From assembly GCA_964649825.1 (NCBI GenBank), contig CAZYQW010000096.1, positions 1-64,000 on the forward strand: a stretch of DNA of 64,000 bases. The letters run 5' to 3'. Position numbers and translations under genes: made by a program. The notes below the pieces were generated by a model. That model ran no database searches. It was not told the DNA's origin and worked only from the letters and a program-made list of their open reading frames with translations. The stretch comes from CAZYQW01 sp964649825. Its GTDB lineage: Bacteria > Planctomycetota > B15-G4 > JADJEK01. Positions 17,005-25,807 of this stretch are shown here, one piece after another (position 1 is the stretch's first letter; each line of letters opens with the position of its first letter).

Positions 17005-17411
17005 TCACCCTCCTTCCCCAATCCGCCCAAGCTCGCCAAGAACCCGGTCCGCCGGACTCCGCACTCCTGGCGGCCCCCGGTTGAGGACGTGGGTATCGAT
17101 CATCGTCGAGCTGACGTCGGAGTGGGCGAGCAGTTGCTGAACCGTCCTGATGTCCGCGCCGTCCTCCAGCCAGTGCGTCGCGAACGAATGGCGAAAGATG
17201 TGGCACGTGGCGCGCTTCGTGATTCCCGCGGCAAGGACCGCCTCTTACGCACGGCCGGCTGGACGAGCGTGTCGTGCAGGTGATGGCGACGGCGCTGACC
17301 TGTGGCGCGATCGACGTAGATGCGGGTCGCGGCGAAGATCCGCGGCCAGGACCGTTCCTTGCCAGCGGACGGGCGGTTGCCATGCAACGCGTGGGGCAGC
17401 TCGACGCAGCC
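17005..17411 (-). pseudogene. Decayed integron integrase (IntI-type tyrosine recombinase), C-terminal remnant
   Basis: Two joined frames give an IntI-like C-terminus: VELPHALHGNRPSAGKER, then SWPRIFAATRIYVDRATGQ and HHLHDTLVQPAVR in one frame, then after a -1 shift near 17247 AGITKRATCHIFRHSFATH, WLEDGADIRTVQQLLAHSD and TMIDTHVLNRGPPGVRSPAD, ending at a stop at 17005. The HxxRH box (HIFRH) is intact. The position of the catalytic tyrosine in TMIYTHV reads TMIDTHV, a single-base Y to D change. Both lesions would inactivate it, and no N-terminal half was found. LNRG and VRSP are specific to integron integrases. No attC site was identified nearby. Confidence 0.8.
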
Positions 17412-17772
17412 GGCGCCCGGCGGGTGTCGGCGAGGCCCTTGCGCAGCGGGCGTCGCTTCGCCGGACTGTCGGGATTGCCCTGGGCCGGTGGATCGTCCGG
17501 CTCGTCATTCTTCTCGTGCGCTGGTTGCGGCGTTGCCCTTCTTGCTGTCGTTCGTCGGACCACCGATCATCGAGCGCCAGGTCGAGCAATGCATCCACGG
17601 GTCGGCGTGGCCCTCGGCCCTGACCGATCGACCCAGCGGTGGCAATGGTCGGCGCCGCGCTCGACTCGGCGCTCCTCGAGACCCACGCCCTTTCTCGAAA
17701 CCCCGTGTCTTCTCCGCGGGCTCGCGACTCCCCTATGGAAGTCGAAGCCCCGTTCCAGCGAGGAGACCGGAA
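17412..17772. other. Non-coding stretch beside the integrase remnant
   Basis: About 360 nt with no recognisable protein in any frame. It may hold further decayed integrase 5' sequence (an Arg-rich segment around 17412-17480 could be the missing linker) and the promoter of the downstream secreted-protein gene. No paired integron recombination sites were recognised by eye. Confidence 0.4.
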
Positions 17773-19344
17773 ATGTTCGATCGGAATCGTCCCCATGGCG
17801 ATTGGTTGGCCGCGTCGATTGCTGCGTTGACGTTCCTTTCGTGCGGGCGCGCCGGCGCGGCGCCGGTGCCCGACGAGCCGCGTCCGGCGGGCCTTTCGGC
17901 CGCGGATCGGGCGGACGTCCGAGCCGCGTATGACGCGGGAAGGCACGCGGTCGTGGCGGTCGCGGGCGGGCACCGGGCGCAGAACCCGGGCCAGGGCTGG
18001 ACCACGTCGTTCGACGGCGAAGGCTTCACGGTCGATCCGGATGGAGCGGGATGGACATGGGGGCTTGCACTCGAGCGTTTCGGCTTTGCCGGGGACGAAC
18101 GCGCGCTCGACGGCAAGCCATCGGTCCGCGTCGATGGAACGCGCGTGACCTACGCGTGGGATTCCACGCTCGAGGAGTGGGCGTCGAACCCCGACTTCGA
18201 CGACAACTTCGGCTTCTCGGTCTCGATCGACGGGGACATCGCGGTCGTGGGCGCGCCCCACGAAGCGAGCAGCGCCACTGGCGTGAACGGCGACGGAAGC
18301 AACAACGATTCGTGGGACTCCGGCGCCGTGTACGTCTTCGTCCGCGCCGGCGGATCGTGGAGCCCGCCGGTGTACTTGAAGGCGTCCAACACCGGCTCCA
18401 CGGACGAGTTCGGTTGGTCGGTCTCGATCTCGGGCGACACGATCGTCGTCGGAGCCTGGGACGAGGAGAGCGCGGCGAAGGGCGTGAACGGGGACCAGAG
18501 CGACGACACCTGGTCCGGCGCGGGAGCCGCGTACGTCTTCGTGCAGAACGGTGGGATCTGGAGCCAACAGGCGTACTTGAAGGCGTTCGAGCCGGGGGAC
18601 AGCGGATACTTCGGCAGCGGCGTGTCGATCTGGGGAGACCTCATCGTCGTCGGCGCGGAGGGCGAGTGGGGCAACGCGACGGGCGTGAACGGGGTTCCGA
18701 CCGGGGCGAGTCCGAGCTCGGGCGCCGCGTACGTCTTCCTGCGCAGCGGCTCGACGTGGTACACGCAGGCATACTTGAAAGCCTCGAACACGGGCTCGGG
18801 CGACGCATTCGGGAACGCCGTGTCGATCCGAGACGCGACGGTGATCGTCGGCGCCTACCTCGAGAGCAGCAGCGCGACCGGCGTGAACGGCAACGGGAGC
18901 GACAACGGCGCGTGGCGCTCCGGCGCCGCGTACGTGTACACGGTGCCGTGCGGGGCGATCACCAAGTACGGCTCGGGTTGCGCCGGGTCCGGCGGCTACG
19001 TTCCGACGCTCGGCGCCGTCGGCTGCGCGGCGGGCAACGGGACGATCACGCTGCGGATCGCGAACGCGCTCGGCGGCGCGCCCGTCCTCTTGTTCGTCGG
19101 CAACCAGGCGATCGCGCAACCGGCCGGAGGCGGGTGCACGCTGCTCGTGCCGCCGCTCCTCACGATCCCGATCACGGGTGCGCTGGTCTTCGGGAGCGGC
19201 CCCGGCAGCGGCAAGCTCGTCCTCGATGTCACGCTCGGGCCGATGGCGCCGGACGTGACGGTCTTCCTGCAGACGGCGATCGCCGACCCGGGAAGCCCGC
19301 TCGGCCTCACGCTCACGAACGGGCTCGAGGTCGACATCGACTGA
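17773..19344 (+). CDS. Secreted FG-GAP repeat protein with shared C-terminal GCxGxGG domain
   Basis: 523 residues. The ATG at 17773 follows a cgaggagaccgg ribosome site; the frame is open upstream but only this start gives a signal peptide (LAASIAALTFLSCGRAGAAP). Residues about 50-390 hold integrin-type FG-GAP repeats such as FGFSVSIDGDIAVVGAPHE, FGWSVSISGDTIVVGAWDE and FGSGVSIWGDLIVVGAEGE, each ending in AYVFV or AYVYT, as in a beta-propeller. The last 130 residues (from CGAITKYGSGCAGSGG) form the C-terminal domain also found in six other exported proteins of this window. Probably extracellular or surface attached. No enzyme motif. Confidence 0.87.
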   Translation: MFDRNRPHGDWLAASIAALTFLSCGRAGAAPVPDEPRPAGLSAADRADVRAAYDAGRHAVVAVAGGHRAQNPGQGWTTSFDGEGFTVDPDGAGWTWGLALERFGFAGDERALDGKPSVRVDGTRVTYAWDSTLEEWASNPDFDDNFGFSVSIDGDIAVVGAPHEASSATGVNGDGSNNDSWDSGAVYVFVRAGGSWSPPVYLKASNTGSTDEFGWSVSISGDTIVVGAWDEESAAKGVNGDQSDDTWSGAGAAYVFVQNGGIWSQQAYLKAFEPGDSGYFGSGVSIWGDLIVVGAEGEWGNATGVNGVPTGASPSSGAAYVFLRSGSTWYTQAYLKASNTGSGDAFGNAVSIRDATVIVGAYLESSSATGVNGNGSDNGAWRSGAAYVYTVPCGAITKYGSGCAGSGGYVPTLGAVGCAAGNGTITLRIANALGGAPVLLFVGNQAIAQPAGGGCTLLVPPLLTIPITGALVFGSGPGSGKLVLDVTLGPMAPDVTVFLQTAIADPGSPLGLTLTNGLEVDID

Positions 19345-19475
19345 CCAGGTCAGCCGCCGCGGGCGCCTGCTCCGCGAGCGGGATCCGCTCGGTCGGCGCC
19401 ACGGTCCCGCTCGCGATCGACGCCACGGGATCGGTGGCAACTCTCTCGATCTGCGGCGAGCCGCTCGCGAGGCGA

Positions 19476-19620
19476 TCACGCCGGCGCCGGCGCCCGCGAC
19501 GTGCCGCTCGTCGGGGCCGGGACATCGGACTCGGCGGCATCGCCGACGATCAGGATCGAGTCGCGCGTCACGCCCGGCCGCGATCGCGTCGAACAGCACC
19601 GGCGAAGGCTTGCCCAGCGC
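19476..19620 (-). pseudogene. Frameshifted fragment of a HAD-like hydrolase
   Basis: One frame reads ALGKPSPVLFDAIAAG. After loss of frame the next reads GVTRDSILIVGDAAESDVPA. Together they match HAD motif III (Lys in GKPSP) and motif IV (IVGDxxxxD). A single base separates the two frames. Nothing upstream or downstream completes the enzyme, so this is likely a relic between two secreted-protein genes. A sequencing error could cause the shift but would not explain the missing N-terminal half. Confidence 0.5.
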
Positions 19621-19662
19621 ACGTCGGGAGCGGGCTCGAGCCGGCTCGAAGCTCGAGGCACG

Positions 19663-21756
19663 TCAGGGAACGAGGTGCAGCGTCACGCCGTTCGTGTTGG
19701 AGAAGCCGGCCGGCTGGGTCGACGTCAGGAATGCCTGGAGGTGCACGGAGAGCGGCGCCACCATCGATACCGGCAACACGACGTCGATCGAGAACGAACC
19801 CAGGAAGAGGCCGTTGGGAGCGAGGGGGAGCGGGGGCGAGACGGAGATCGGCGGCACCACCAGCAGATCGCAGGCTTCCGTCATGGGGAGCTGCGCCGCC
19901 TGAAGTCCCGCGAACAGGAATGCCAACTCCCCCGGCGTGCCGTTCCGGATCGTGAGGCGCAGGCTCTCGCCCGGCACCAGGCATCCCAGAGCCTCGAACT
20001 TCGCAATGCTGCCGTTCGCGCCGGGACAGCCGGTTCCGAACGGAGCGATCGCGCCGCAGCCTCCAGGATTCGGGACGCAGATGTGGGCGACGACGTCGTT
20101 CGTGTCGCCGTCTCCGGTCAAGTCCTGGCCGAGCGTGAGCTCGTATCGCGGGAACGTCGTTGCTCCCGGACCCACTCCTACGCCACCGCTCAGGGTAAGG
20201 CCGCTGTCGAACAACGTCCTCGACGCCACGTCGTAGGTGCAGAAATACGAGCTTGAACCTTGGCCGTCGCCGGTGTGGTCGACGCCATCCGCGCTCTCGT
20301 GCGCGGCGATGGCGGCGAGATCGCCGTTGTGTTGCATCGTTCCGCCGACCTGGAGGTTCCTCAGCTCGCCCGTCTGCAGGTCGAGGAGTACGAGGATCCG
20401 ATCGACTGCATCGCCGTCTCCGTTCAGGTCCGTCTGTCCGTGATGCGCTTCGTCCACCTCGACGGCCAACAGACCTCCTTCGAGCCGTCCGATGTATGTA
20501 GAGAAGTAGATCGGCAGTCCCGTGTTGTGGATCATGCCCGTCGGCAAGTGGAAGACATGGACGACGTCATCCTGCTGATCTCCGTCCCCGTTCAAATCCT
20601 GCGCCTGAGCAGCTTCGCGCACCTTGAGGGTGACCCGGTCCGGGTCTTTCGACCAACCGCTCCCGCTGTTCGCGAGTGCAAGCTGGGTGTTGGTGAGGAC
20701 GTCCGTGGCCGGATCGTAGACGTACCCCACGTGATCGCTCATGTCTCCATCTCCGTTCAGGTCCTGCTGCTGCTTCGCCTCCGACACGGAGAGCATCAGC
20801 ACTCGAAGATCTTTCTTCGGGAGCAACTGGACGCTGGACGCCAAGCCCGTGTTGCTCGAGATCCCCGTCGCAGGGTCGTAGAGGTGGACGACCCGGTCGG
20901 TCGCGTCGCCGTCGCCGTTCAGGTCGGTTTGGCCCGAGGCCGCTTCCGAGACCAGGAGTGCAGCACGGTTGCCCTCCGCGAAGGCGACCATCGATTCGAC
21001 CGCGAGCTGGAGATTGGTCGGTGCCGTGGAGCTGGCGTCCAGGAAGTGGGCCACGTCGTCGAGCAGGTCGCCGTCTCCATTGAGGTCGACCAGGTGATCG
21101 GGCTCCGATACCGCGAACAAGAGGCGCCCCCCGGTCAGAAGCTGAAAGCCATAGCCTTGGTACATCTTCACGACGTATCCGGTGTTCGTGGTCGCACCGG
21201 TGCCGGTGTCGATCAACTGCAGCACTTCGTCGGAGAGATCGCCATCGCCGTTCAGGTCCGCCAACGCCTGATCCTCGGCCCACCGGCACGCCGCGAGGCT
21301 GCCATCCGGCGCGATGGCCTTCGTGTAGTAGTTGGCGTTCAAGCCGGTGTTGAGGAGGACGCCGCTCGCCACGTCATAGATCTGCAGGACGACGTCGAGT
21401 GCGTCGCCGTCGCCGTTGAAGTCCGTCATCCCTTCGGACGTCTCGTGCACTTGGAGGAGCACGGAGGTCGGCGTGAACAGCGCACTATCGGGAGTGGAGT
21501 GGATCGCGGCGGTCGGCGTGTAGGCCAGCGTCTGCAGGTCGTAGAGCGCCGGCACGCGGTCGAGCGCGTCGCCGTCCTGGTTGGCGTCGGCGCTGCCACC
21601 TTCGTCGATCTGCATCACCCAGTGCCCGTTCATGTGGTGCAGGCTCGACGAGAGGCCCGTGTTCACGATGGTCACCGGTTGCGCGTGAAGCAGCGAGCCC
21701 GCCAGGGAGGTGGAGAGCAGGAACGTTCGAGCGAAGAGCGGGAGACGGGAGATCAT
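19663..21756 (-). CDS. Secreted protein with DxNxDGDxxD calcium-type repeats and shared C-terminal domain
   Basis: 697 residues, signal peptide MISRLPLFARTFLLSTSLAG. The ATG is preceded by gaggagg on the minus strand. About nine repeats spaced 50-60 residues apart carry an EF-hand-like loop, for example DLNGDGDLSDEVLQLID, DLNGDGDATDRVVHLYD and DLNGDGDQQDDVVHVF, with intervening strands often containing (S/T)NTGL. Such loops in dockerins and type 3 thrombospondin repeats bind calcium. The repeat period suggests a beta-propeller-like fold. The C-terminal 130 residues (from CGAIAPFGTGCPGANG) are the shared exported-protein domain. No catalytic motif is visible. Confidence 0.86.
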   Translation of the reverse strand: MISRLPLFARTFLLSTSLAGSLLHAQPVTIVNTGLSSSLHHMNGHWVMQIDEGGSADANQDGDALDRVPALYDLQTLAYTPTAAIHSTPDSALFTPTSVLLQVHETSEGMTDFNGDGDALDVVLQIYDVASGVLLNTGLNANYYTKAIAPDGSLAACRWAEDQALADLNGDGDLSDEVLQLIDTGTGATTNTGYVVKMYQGYGFQLLTGGRLLFAVSEPDHLVDLNGDGDLLDDVAHFLDASSTAPTNLQLAVESMVAFAEGNRAALLVSEAASGQTDLNGDGDATDRVVHLYDPATGISSNTGLASSVQLLPKKDLRVLMLSVSEAKQQQDLNGDGDMSDHVGYVYDPATDVLTNTQLALANSGSGWSKDPDRVTLKVREAAQAQDLNGDGDQQDDVVHVFHLPTGMIHNTGLPIYFSTYIGRLEGGLLAVEVDEAHHGQTDLNGDGDAVDRILVLLDLQTGELRNLQVGGTMQHNGDLAAIAAHESADGVDHTGDGQGSSSYFCTYDVASRTLFDSGLTLSGGVGVGPGATTFPRYELTLGQDLTGDGDTNDVVAHICVPNPGGCGAIAPFGTGCPGANGSIAKFEALGCLVPGESLRLTIRNGTPGELAFLFAGLQAAQLPMTEACDLLVVPPISVSPPLPLAPNGLFLGSFSIDVVLPVSMVAPLSVHLQAFLTSTQPAGFSNTNGVTLHLVP

Positions 21757-21925
21757 GCTTCCTCCTCTCCGGGAGCGGGCGTGGGTGCCCGTCGCACGAC
21801 GCGCCGGGCCATGCCGAGGTTAGTGCTGCCGCCGGCGTGGCGTCACGCCCGCGGAGGAGGAAATCTTCGGCTCTCATCGGCCCCGCAACCGCCAGGGAGG
21901 TGAGCATCCTCCACCCACCGCCCGC

Positions 21926-21959
21926 GCCGCTTCGCCCCCCCGGGGGATCGCGAAGCGGC
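21926..21959 (-). terminator. Strong hairpin downstream of the LeuA-like gene, possible terminator
   Basis: A perfect 10-bp stem (gccgcttcgc at 21926-21935 with gcgaagcggc at 21950-21959) encloses a C-run/G-run that can pair further. It lies about 70-105 nt past the stop of the LeuA-like gene on the minus strand. There is no U-rich tail, so intrinsic termination is uncertain; it may instead stabilise the 3' end of the transcript. Confidence 0.4.
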
Positions 21960-22030
21960 TGAAGCGCACGAGGTTGTGCTCGTTCCGCGGCGCGGTGCAA
22001 CGGGACTCGATGGACCGAGCTACGCCCCGC

Positions 22031-23269
22031 TCACCCGGCCTGCACGATCGCCGCGATCTCCTCGTCCTCGAGGAGGCGCGGCGAGTTCTTGCCGGCCGCC
22101 AACACCTTCTCCACCAGCTCGTCGGTGACCTCGTGTCCGTGGTGCTGGAGCCAGTACGCCACGTTCGAGCGGCCGCTCATCGGGCCGATGCGGATGCGTT
22201 GCGCGAGGCCGACGAGGTCGGCGGGGACGCCGCTGTAGACGAGGTTCGCGAGCTGGGTGTCGCCCTTCTTCAGCGCCTTGACGACGGCCGCCGCGTGAAC
22301 GCCGGTCGCCGTCTCGAACGCGTCCTGTCCGAAGACCGGGTAGTTGTGCGGGATGTCGACCTTCACCGCCGTGGCCACGGCCCGGACGTAGTCGCCGAGC
22401 TTCGACAGGTCGTTGTCGATCCAACCCATCAGCTTCAGGTTCACGAGGATTAGATCCATCGCCGCGTTCCCGGAGCGCTCGCCGATGCCGAGCGCCGAGC
22501 CGTGGACGCGATCGGCTCCTGCCTCGATCGCCGCGATGGTGTTGACCACGCCCAGGCCGCGATCCTCGTGGCCGTGCCAGTCGACCTTTACGTCCCGGTT
22601 CGGCGCACGCCGCCGGATGAGCTGACGCGCCCAGCGGATCAGCGCCCGCACGCCGTCCGGCGTGGCGTGTCCGCAGGTGTCGCAGAAGCAGAGCCGCTTG
22701 GCGCCGAGGTCGAGCGCCATCCCGTACAGCTTCTCGAGCGTCTCGGGGTGGGCTCGCGTCGTGTCCTCGGTCACGTACATGACGGGAAGGTCGTTGTCGC
22801 GGCAGAAGGTGAGGCAGTCCTCGGTCGCCTTCAGCATCCGGTCGAGGCTCCAGTCCTCGGTGTACGCGCGGATGCGGCTCGACCCGATGAACGTGCAGCA
22901 CTCGATCGGGAAGCCGACCTTCTGGGTCAGCTCGACCACCGGCTGGACGTCGGCGACGACCGTGCGGCACGCGACGTTCGCGCCGATCCGGAGCTTCTGC
23001 CGGTCGATCTCCTTCGCGAGCGCCTCGATGTGCGCCACGTGGAACGGTCCCGCGCCGGGCAACCCGAGATTCGCGGTGTCGACTCCGATCGCATCCATGA
23101 GGTGAAGGATGCGAATCTTGTCCTCGATGCTCGGGTTGGTGACGGCCGGGCTTTGCAGCCCGTCGCGAAGCGTCTCATCGTCGAACTCGATCTTCCGCGT
23201 CGGGCGCGGCACGTAGGTGTCCGCGTGGTTCCAGTCGTAAATCAGTTCGTCGATGGTGTTTCCGCCCAT
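22031..23269 (-). CDS. DRE-TIM metallolyase (2-isopropylmalate synthase-like, no LeuA regulatory domain)
   Basis: 412 residues. The ATG follows gaggacg at about 6 nt. The HMGL-like TIM barrel has DDETLRDGLQSP at residues 29-40 (catalytic Arg-Asp pair) and the metal-binding HGHEDRG near 230, plus ALGIGERSGNAAMD. The family condenses acetyl-CoA with a 2-oxo acid. A short C-terminal region includes MSGRSNVAYWLQHHG, but the classical LeuA dimer/leucine-binding domain is absent. Isopropylmalate, citramalate, homocitrate and Re-citrate synthase activities are all possible, and the sequence does not decide among them. No leu or other amino-acid genes are adjacent. Confidence 0.82.
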   Translation of the reverse strand: MGGNTIDELIYDWNHADTYVPRPTRKIEFDDETLRDGLQSPAVTNPSIEDKIRILHLMDAIGVDTANLGLPGAGPFHVAHIEALAKEIDRQKLRIGANVACRTVVADVQPVVELTQKVGFPIECCTFIGSSRIRAYTEDWSLDRMLKATEDCLTFCRDNDLPVMYVTEDTTRAHPETLEKLYGMALDLGAKRLCFCDTCGHATPDGVRALIRWARQLIRRRAPNRDVKVDWHGHEDRGLGVVNTIAAIEAGADRVHGSALGIGERSGNAAMDLILVNLKLMGWIDNDLSKLGDYVRAVATAVKVDIPHNYPVFGQDAFETATGVHAAAVVKALKKGDTQLANLVYSGVPADLVGLAQRIRIGPMSGRSNVAYWLQHHGHEVTDELVEKVLAAGKNSPRLLEDEEIAAIVQAG

Positions 23270-23398
23270 GAACGTCCTCGTCGGCCTTCGGAATGACGCT
23301 CGTATGATAGACGATCATGTGGGGCCGAACGAGCACCTCCGCCGCACGGTGTCGAACCCGAGCGGCGGAGGTGGAAGGTCGAAGATCCCGTGGTCGCG

Positions 23399-25024
23399 TC
23401 AGGGCACCTGAAGCGAAGTCCCCTGCGTCGTGGAGTAGCCGGGGGGGACCCCTGGATCGGCCACGAGCGCCTGGAAGAAGAGAGTGAGCGGTGGAGCGGC
23501 GGGTGGGATCGCGCCGGACAACGAGATGCTCCCCTGGCCGGGGCCCGCGCCGGCCAGCGGCAGCGGCGGCAGCGAGAAGAACGGCACGCCGAGCAGGAAG
23601 TCGCAGTCGTAGCCGAGCGGCAACGGCCCCTGGAACGTGGACAGGAAGACGACTCCGAACGAGCCGCCGAGCCCATCGAGGATCGAGAGCGTCACCTGTC
23701 CGCCCGGCGACGTGTCACCCGCGATCTGCAGCCGCGGAACGATGAGACCGCTGCCTTCGCACCCCTCGCCGAAGTCGTGGATCCGGCACGGAGCGTTCGG
23801 CGCCCCGGGCGTCCGCGGCTGGAGCTGGTTGGCGAGCGGATCGAAGTCGAGGAACGCGCTGCACCACGGGTTCGGGAAGTCGCCGCCGCGGTACATCCCG
23901 GCGGGCAGGAAGCTCAGGTCCGGCCCGACCGGCTCGGCGAAGTCGAAGATGGTGTCGACGCCGGTCAGGTAGCCCGCGTCGGCCTGCGCCACCCGATCGA
24001 CGATGGTTCCAATCTCGGAGAGGATCGTGGAGTTCGGCCCGCTCGACACATTCGTTCCGAGGAGGCCGAGGACCGTGACGACGGTCGCGGGGTTCCCCGC
24101 GTCGAGCAGGTAGTACGTCTGGGTGCCGTTCTCGATCGCGTTGGACGGGCCGAGGTCGAGGTCGATGCCCGGCACCGCCGTATTGCCGATCAAGGGGTAG
24201 AGGTCGGTCGGCGGCAGGGCGATCCCGCTCAAGTCGACCGCGAAGTCCAAAGTGCCCGCGGCGGCGCCGTCCCCTTCGACGATCAGCACCATGAGGTTGG
24301 TCAGCGGAATGCCGGGGGTCGCCGAGATCAGTTCGATGAACTCGAGGTTGTCCGTGCCGGCGTGGCTTCCGTAGATCTCGTTGAAGTAGACGAACGCCGA
24401 CTCGCACTCGCAGATCGGCGTGGAGGACGTGAACTCGATCACCTTGGCGCCGAACTGCTTCGCGCACTTCGGCAATCCCTGATCGTCGATGCACACACAG
24501 ACCTGCTTGTTCGTCGTGATCGACGTGATCCGCTCCGCGTGCGGCCGGCAGTTCTTGAACGCCGGGCAGGGGGGTACGTTCAAGCAGTTCAGGTGGAACG
24601 TGAGTTGGACCTGGTTGGTGCAGTCGGTCTCGGGGACGCAGGTGAAAGGACAACTCAGGTCGAACTTCGCCTGCACGATCGCGTCGCACGGCGGGCAATC
24701 GGCCGAGAGCGCGGGCGGCACGATCGGGTAGTTCGCCGCGAGGAACTCGGCGAACTGATCGCCCGCGCCGGCCTCGTGCCATTCGTCGGTCGCGCTGCGT
24801 CCGAAGAGAGCGCTCTCGCCGAAGGCCGAGCCGGCGAACGCCGCGTAGTCCGCGAGCGCGACGTCGGTCGGGACGACGTAGGTGGCGACGCGCGAGAAGT
24901 CGCCGTCGCCGTCCATGTCCTGGTACAGAATCGTAAGCGGCAACGGCTCCTGGGCCGCGGCCGGCACGGCCGCCGAGAAGACGGCGAGCGCGAGCCCGAA
25001 GAACGGGAGGAAACAGGAACGCAT
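23399..25024 (-). CDS. Secreted Cys-rich protein with shared C-terminal domain
   Basis: 541 residues from the ATG at 25024, which has a strong aaggaggg ribosome site and begins a signal peptide (LPFFGLALAVFSAAVPAAAQ). An early DMDGDGDFSR calcium-type loop is followed by a Cys-rich region (about 105-210, with CPPCDA, CPFTCVPETDC, CVCIDD and CECE) that likely forms disulfides. Residues about 210-400 (VYFNEIYGSHAGTDNLEFIE) resemble lamin-tail-like domains of secreted proteins. The last 125 residues (from CRIHDFGEGCEGSGLIVP) are the shared C-terminal domain. Exported; no enzymatic motif. Confidence 0.83.
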   Translation of the reverse strand: MRSCFLPFFGLALAVFSAAVPAAAQEPLPLTILYQDMDGDGDFSRVATYVVPTDVALADYAAFAGSAFGESALFGRSATDEWHEAGAGDQFAEFLAANYPIVPPALSADCPPCDAIVQAKFDLSCPFTCVPETDCTNQVQLTFHLNCLNVPPCPAFKNCRPHAERITSITTNKQVCVCIDDQGLPKCAKQFGAKVIEFTSSTPICECESAFVYFNEIYGSHAGTDNLEFIELISATPGIPLTNLMVLIVEGDGAAAGTLDFAVDLSGIALPPTDLYPLIGNTAVPGIDLDLGPSNAIENGTQTYYLLDAGNPATVVTVLGLLGTNVSSGPNSTILSEIGTIVDRVAQADAGYLTGVDTIFDFAEPVGPDLSFLPAGMYRGGDFPNPWCSAFLDFDPLANQLQPRTPGAPNAPCRIHDFGEGCEGSGLIVPRLQIAGDTSPGGQVTLSILDGLGGSFGVVFLSTFQGPLPLGYDCDFLLGVPFFSLPPLPLAGAGPGQGSISLSGAIPPAAPPLTLFFQALVADPGVPPGYSTTQGTSLQVP

Positions 25025-25152
25025 CGGATAACCCTCCTTGAGTTGGCGGTTGCTTCCGATGCTGCTTGCTCGATGGAGGAGGGAACGTGACGAGAGAATC
25101 GCTTTCTCGGTGCGCGCGACGACGCGCGGTGCCGAGATCCCGTTCACAACGC

Positions 25153-25728
25153 CTACCCGGCCACCTGCCGGTCCAGGTCCGCCTTCAGCCACGCCTGCGC
25201 GAGGCGCCAGCCGCGGTCGACGGTCTTCGAGGAGCAGTCGAGGACTTCGCCGATCTGCGCGCTCGTGAGGCCGCCGAAGAAGCGCAGCTCGACGATGCGG
25301 CCGAGCTGCTCGTCCAGACCGCCGAGGCGGGAGATGGCGCCGTCGAGGTCGACCAGATCGTGTCCCTTGCCGGTTCCCTCGGCAAACGCGCCCTCGTCCA
25401 TCGTCACGCGAAGGCGCTCGCCGCCGCGCTTCTGCCGCCGCCTCGCCTTCGCGTGATCGACGAGGATCGATCGCATCGCGGTCGCCGCGAGCCGGAAGAA
25501 GTGCGCACGGTCCTTCAGCCCCGCGCGGGGCACGTCGACGAGCTTGAGATACGCCTCGTTCACCAGCGCGGTCGGCTGCAGCGTGTGGTCGGCGCGCTGG
25601 TCGACCATGTAGCGGCGCGCCAATCGGTGCAGCTCTTCATAGACGAGCGGAAACAGCTCCTCGGTCGCGGAGCGGTCTCCGTCGGCGATCCGACGCAGCA
25701 GCATCGTCGCGTGGTGCTGGGGTTCCAT
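25153..25728 (-). CDS. ECF RNA polymerase sigma factor (Sig-70 X6/TIGR02999-like)
   Basis: 191 residues from the ATG at 25728; longer in-frame starts would run into the divergent gene. Region 2 is visible in ADGDRSATEELFPLVYEEL and LQPTALVNEAYLKLVDV, followed by HFFRLAATAMRSILVDHAK. A linker leads to region 4, LGRIVELRFFGGLTSAQIGE with helix-turn-helix SSKTVDRGWRLAQAWLKADL. This is the ECF subtype expanded in Planctomycetota and Acidobacteria. No anti-sigma gene is adjacent. It is divergent, with a 79-nt gap, from the sulfatase-like lipoprotein gene, so the two promoters are close and may be co-regulated. Confidence 0.93.
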   Translation of the reverse strand: MEPQHHATMLLRRIADGDRSATEELFPLVYEELHRLARRYMVDQRADHTLQPTALVNEAYLKLVDVPRAGLKDRAHFFRLAATAMRSILVDHAKARRRQKRGGERLRVTMDEGAFAEGTGKGHDLVDLDGAISRLGGLDEQLGRIVELRFFGGLTSAQIGEVLDCSSKTVDRGWRLAQAWLKADLDRQVAG

Positions 25729-25807
25729 ATCACGGTATTCTCGATCATGATTCGGGGATCGGCCCGGTCGAACTTTCGCTTGTCGGCAAAACGGGTCTTC
25801 GTGTGAG

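Noticed and set aside
17412..19660. Possible gene cassettes beside the integrase remnant
   Set aside because: No attC-like paired core sites were seen by eye, so the downstream genes cannot be called cassettes.
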